This document shows positions 7,936-10,261 of a stretch of DNA of 10,261 nt, one piece after another. Source of the DNA: a bacterium (GTDB lineage: Bacteria; UBP14; UBA6098; B30-G16); the NCBI GenBank assembly GCA_003645115.1, contig QNEG01000030.1, forward strand, positions 1 to 10,261, in the 5' to 3' direction. Made by a program: the position numbers and the translations under genes. Position 1 is the stretch's first letter. Each line of letters begins with the position of its first letter. The notes under the pieces are model-generated. The model saw only the letters and a program-made list of their open reading frames with translations. It was not told where the DNA came from and did not search any database.

Positions 7936-7949
7936 CACGACACGTCGTG
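7936..7949. repeat. Second short palindromic unit
   Basis: CACGAC and GTCGTG are 6-bp arms separated by AC. On the minus strand the unit is led by TGTAGGGGC, parallel to the TAGAGGC lead of the palindrome at 7858-7881, whose centre is 73 bp away. The other flank does not mirror the lead, so this copy may be eroded. Confidence 0.55.
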
Positions 7950-7971
7950 CCCCTACATATATTATTTTCCC

Positions 7972-8001
7972 ATCTGAGTTTACCTGTGTTTATCTGTGGT
8001 T
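7972..8001. repeat. Three tandem 10-bp units
   Basis: Consecutive units ATCTGAGTTT, ACCTGTGTTT and ATCTGTGGTT differ from the consensus ATCTGTGTTT by one base each. The period is one DNA helical turn. Similar ATCTGTGTTT/CATCTGTGGTT strings recur between genes in many environmental bacterial genomes as I recall it; this was not checked. Confidence 0.65.
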
Positions 8002-8115
8002 TTCGCAGAAACCCTCAACCACTCGGTTTATGGGGCGATGGTTATTCCCAAAATTTCTTATAAAATTGGTTTATCGAGGATAGGCAGAATATTTCGATGA
8101 AACTGGAATAGACGC

Positions 8116-10194
8116 TCAATATCCCCTAATTTTCATCAGTAGTTTTTCTTCTTTAGCTGGTGGAAGTCTTCGATAATGTGAGAATTGCATAGTGAAGAAT
8201 CCTCTTCCTTGAGTAAGTGAGCGAAGTGATGTTGTATAACCGAACATTTCTGCCAGCGGAACGATAGCTTTTACTACCTCGCCATCTTTTCTATGGTCTA
8301 TACCCTGAATTTCTGCACTTCTTGCGGATAAATCGCCCATTACATCACCTAAATTCTGTTCGGGAACTACCACTTCGATTTCCATCACCGGTTCCAGCAA
8401 CACTGGGGATGCTTTCCTGACTGCCTGCAAAAATGCCTGTGATGATGCCATTTCAAAAGCCAATTCTGTGGAATGTTCCTCGTCGAATTCCAAATGAGTT
8501 ATCTTAACTACCAAATCCAACAATGGATAGCCTGCGATAGTTCCGCTATCCTTGGTGGAAAGTATGCCATTTTCCACTGCCTTAATAAAATTTTCTGGTA
8601 TTTCAACGGTGGATTTAAATTTCTTGATTACTTCTATTCCCGAGCCTTTTTCTCCCGGCATAACTTCGATTTCCACCACTGCGAACTGATGTTTTCCGCC
8701 CAATGGTTTATCTATAGTATATTTCGATTTTGCGGAACTGGTAATAGTTTCTCTATATGCTACTTGAGGATTTCCCACATTGACTCCCACATTGAATTCG
8801 CGTATCATTCTATCCACCAGTATTTCCAGATGCAATTCGCCCATTCCTGATATAATGGTTTGTCCGGTTTCCGTATCCTGGTGATATTTAAATGTGGGGT
8901 CTTCATCGGCTAATATCTGTAGTGTTTTATCGATTTTTTCCGCATCTGCACGAGATTTTGGTTCTACCGCTATAAATATCACCGGCTCGGGAAACTCCAT
9001 CGATTCGAATGCTATGGGTTTTTTGGTATCACACAATGTATCACCTGTGGAAATTGTTTTCATTCCCGCTATTGCCACCACATCTCCGGCATAAGTCTCA
9101 TCCAGTTCTATTCTTTTGTTGGCGTGCATCCGGAATATTTTCTGAACCCGTTCCTTTTTATCTGTTCGAGGATTCAAGTATTGATTGCCCACTTTTATAG
9201 TTCCCGAATAGATTCTGATGTATGATAATCTATCTACATAAGGGTCTGCGGCGATTTTAAATGCCAGTGATGAAAATGGTGCGTCTGGTTCGGATTTTCG
9301 GAATATTTCATCGCCGGTTCTGGGATGAATTCCTTTCACTGGTGGGACATCCGATGGTGCAGGAAGAAAATTTACCACCGCATTCAACAACGGCTGAATA
9401 CCTTTATTTTTCAATGCCGAGCCAGCCAATACAGGAACGAATTCCTGTTGCAATGTCCCCGTTCTGATAGCACGATTTAATTGCTCTGGGGTAGGATTTT
9501 CATCATCGAGGATAGTTTCCAGCAAATCATCATCGTAATCCACCAGAGTGTCGATAAGGTGTTCCCTGGCGATTTGTGCTTCGCCTTGAAAATCGTGAGG
9601 GATAGGTATAGTTTCAAATTCTGCTCCCAATTTTTCTTCTTTCCATATCATCGTCTGCATAGTAACTAAATCGATAACTCCCTCGAAATGTTCTTCCTCG
9701 CCCATAGGGATATTTATAGGGACAGCTTTCGAGCCCAATTTTTCTGAAATAGTCTCCACTGCTCGCTCAAAATCTGCACCCATTCTATCCATCTTGTTCA
9801 CGAATACTATCCGAGGGATGTTGTATTTATTAGCCTGACGCCAAATAGTTTCAGTTTGTGGTTCTACTCCACCGACTGCACAAACAATAATAACAGCGCC
9901 GTCCAGTGCACGAAGTGACCGTTCTACTTCCACAGTGAAATCCACATGACCTGGGGTATCGATAAGATTTATCTGGTGTTGCTCCCAAAAAAATGTAGTT
10001 GCAGCGGCGGTGATAGTAATTCCTCGTTCTTTCTCCTGTTCCATCCAATCCATCTGCGATGTGCCATAATCCACCTCGCCGAGTCGATGAATTTTTCCAG
10101 CATAATATAAAATCCGCTCAGTAGTAGTGGTCTTACCGGCATCTATGTGTGCTGCCAGACCGATATTACGAATCTTTTCTATTTCATATTTCAT
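8116..10194 (-). CDS. fusA: Translation elongation factor G, possibly recycling-type (EF-G2-like) paralogue
   Basis: A 692-residue cytoplasmic translational GTPase. All G-domain motifs are present: AHIDAGKT (15-22), the switch I segment QEKERGITIT (53-62), DTPGH (79-83), NKMD (133-136) and SAL (259-261). Domain II starts near 290, domain III contains ISGMGELHLEI, domain IV runs ~480-600, and domain V carries PLAEMFGYTTSLRSLTQGRG. The length is typical for EF-G. Domain IV is unusual: the standard GGRGQYG-type motif reads GGKHQF (499-504), and the tip loop usually HEVDSSEMAF reads EEHSTELAF (572-580). This recalls recycling-type EF-G2 (mtEFG2/spdEFG2) more than translocating EF-G. Start ATG 10194 has a GAGGG ribosome site at a rather long distance (about 10 bases), but the MKYEIEKIRNIG N-terminus fits the family. 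No rpsL/rpsG or tuf neighbour is visible, unlike the str operon; upstream sequence is only 67 bp. GTPase family assignment is certain; the paralogue type is inferred. Confidence 0.95.
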   Translation of the reverse strand: MKYEIEKIRNIGLAAHIDAGKTTTTERILYYAGKIHRLGEVDYGTSQMDWMEQEKERGITITAAATTFFWEQHQINLIDTPGHVDFTVEVERSLRALDGAVIIVCAVGGVEPQTETIWRQANKYNIPRIVFVNKMDRMGADFERAVETISEKLGSKAVPINIPMGEEEHFEGVIDLVTMQTMIWKEEKLGAEFETIPIPHDFQGEAQIAREHLIDTLVDYDDDLLETILDDENPTPEQLNRAIRTGTLQQEFVPVLAGSALKNKGIQPLLNAVVNFLPAPSDVPPVKGIHPRTGDEIFRKSEPDAPFSSLAFKIAADPYVDRLSYIRIYSGTIKVGNQYLNPRTDKKERVQKIFRMHANKRIELDETYAGDVVAIAGMKTISTGDTLCDTKKPIAFESMEFPEPVIFIAVEPKSRADAEKIDKTLQILADEDPTFKYHQDTETGQTIISGMGELHLEILVDRMIREFNVGVNVGNPQVAYRETITSSAKSKYTIDKPLGGKHQFAVVEIEVMPGEKGSGIEVIKKFKSTVEIPENFIKAVENGILSTKDSGTIAGYPLLDLVVKITHLEFDEEHSTELAFEMASSQAFLQAVRKASPVLLEPVMEIEVVVPEQNLGDVMGDLSARSAEIQGIDHRKDGEVVKAIVPLAEMFGYTTSLRSLTQGRGFFTMQFSHYRRLPPAKEEKLLMKIRGY

Positions 10195-10217
10195 AATAGA
10201 TTTCCCTCGTATGTAAT

Positions 10218-10232
10218 TTCTCGATGCGAGAA
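10218..10232. promoter_or_regulatory. Inverted repeat upstream of the EF-G gene
   Basis: TTCTCGATGCGAGAA has perfect 6-bp arms around a 3-base centre, ending 23 bp before the EF-G start codon. It could be a repressor operator or a leader hairpin. No matching factor can be named, and a short repeat like this could arise by chance. Confidence 0.35.
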
Positions 10233-10261
10233 CATATTAAATAGCCAGAACACAAATAGCA

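Larger units (their letters stand above)
7830..8115. other. Convergent intergenic region with repeat-like elements, no gene
   Basis: This gap lies between the convergent stops of nnr and the EF-G gene. No frame looks like a gene: a 74-codon frame at 7839-8063 has no ribosome site and runs straight through the palindromes and the tandem repeat. I see two palindromic units (7858-7881 and 7936-7949) and three 10-bp tandem units (7972-8001). Neither convergent gene has an obvious hairpin plus T-run terminator here. Confidence 0.6.

Noticed and set aside
7839..8063. 74-codon frame in the gap between nnr and the EF-G gene
   Set aside because: It reads through two palindromes and a tandem repeat, and has no ribosome site; the frame is open by chance.
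8473..8850. Plus-strand open frame of 125 codons
   Set aside because: It is antisense to EF-G domain IV and composed of Phe/Ser/Ile-rich noise.

Overview
The window appears to be bacterial chromosome from a Gram-negative organism, most likely an uncultivated lineage of or near the Bacteroidota/FCB superphylum (for example Cloacimonadota, WOR-3 or Zixibacteria-like). The hints are a very long secreted gingipain-type (C25) protein with Ig-like and NIDO-like tail modules, a lipobox lipoprotein, a beta-barrel outer-membrane protein, AT-leaning sequence with many ATA and CGA codons, and strong AGGAGG-type ribosome binding sites. The placement is an inference; there is no rRNA or marker set here to settle it. 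The standard genetic code fits every gene.

Layout. Bases 1-4692 are a minus-strand block: a PKD-containing lipoprotein (3640-4692) followed after 93 bp by a huge C25 peptidase-like protein (3546 to beyond base 1, 1182 residues visible, no stop in the window). They share a strand with no visible terminator between them, so they probably form an operon for export to the cell surface. A compact divergent promoter region (4693-4875) separates them from a plus-strand outer-membrane beta-barrel gene (4876-6051), which ends at a textbook rho-independent terminator (6074-6104). Then comes the bifunctional NAD(P)HX epimerase/dehydratase nnr (6195-7829, plus), a housekeeping metabolite-repair enzyme. 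It converges on an elongation factor G gene (8116-10194, minus). The 286 bp between these two genes has no credible gene but carries three repeat-like elements: two short palindromic units in the same orientation and a tandem array of three 10-bp units.

How the genes relate. Lipoprotein, C25 protein and beta-barrel protein are all envelope or surface products and may be functionally linked: C25 proteins of Bacteroidota leave by the type IX system, whose PorV subunit is an outer-membrane barrel, but the barrel here cannot be assigned to that role from sequence alone. nnr and the EF-G gene are unrelated cytoplasmic housekeeping functions.

The points most worth a second look are: (i) the C25 domain keeps the nucleophile Cys but has Gln where gingipains have the catalytic His, with no His anywhere nearby; (ii) the EF-G has a domain IV lacking the canonical translocase signatures and resembles the recycling-type (EF-G2/spdEFG2) paralogue; (iii) the intergenic repeat mosaic at 7858-8001. 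No CRISPR array, tRNA, rRNA, transposase or phage gene was seen.
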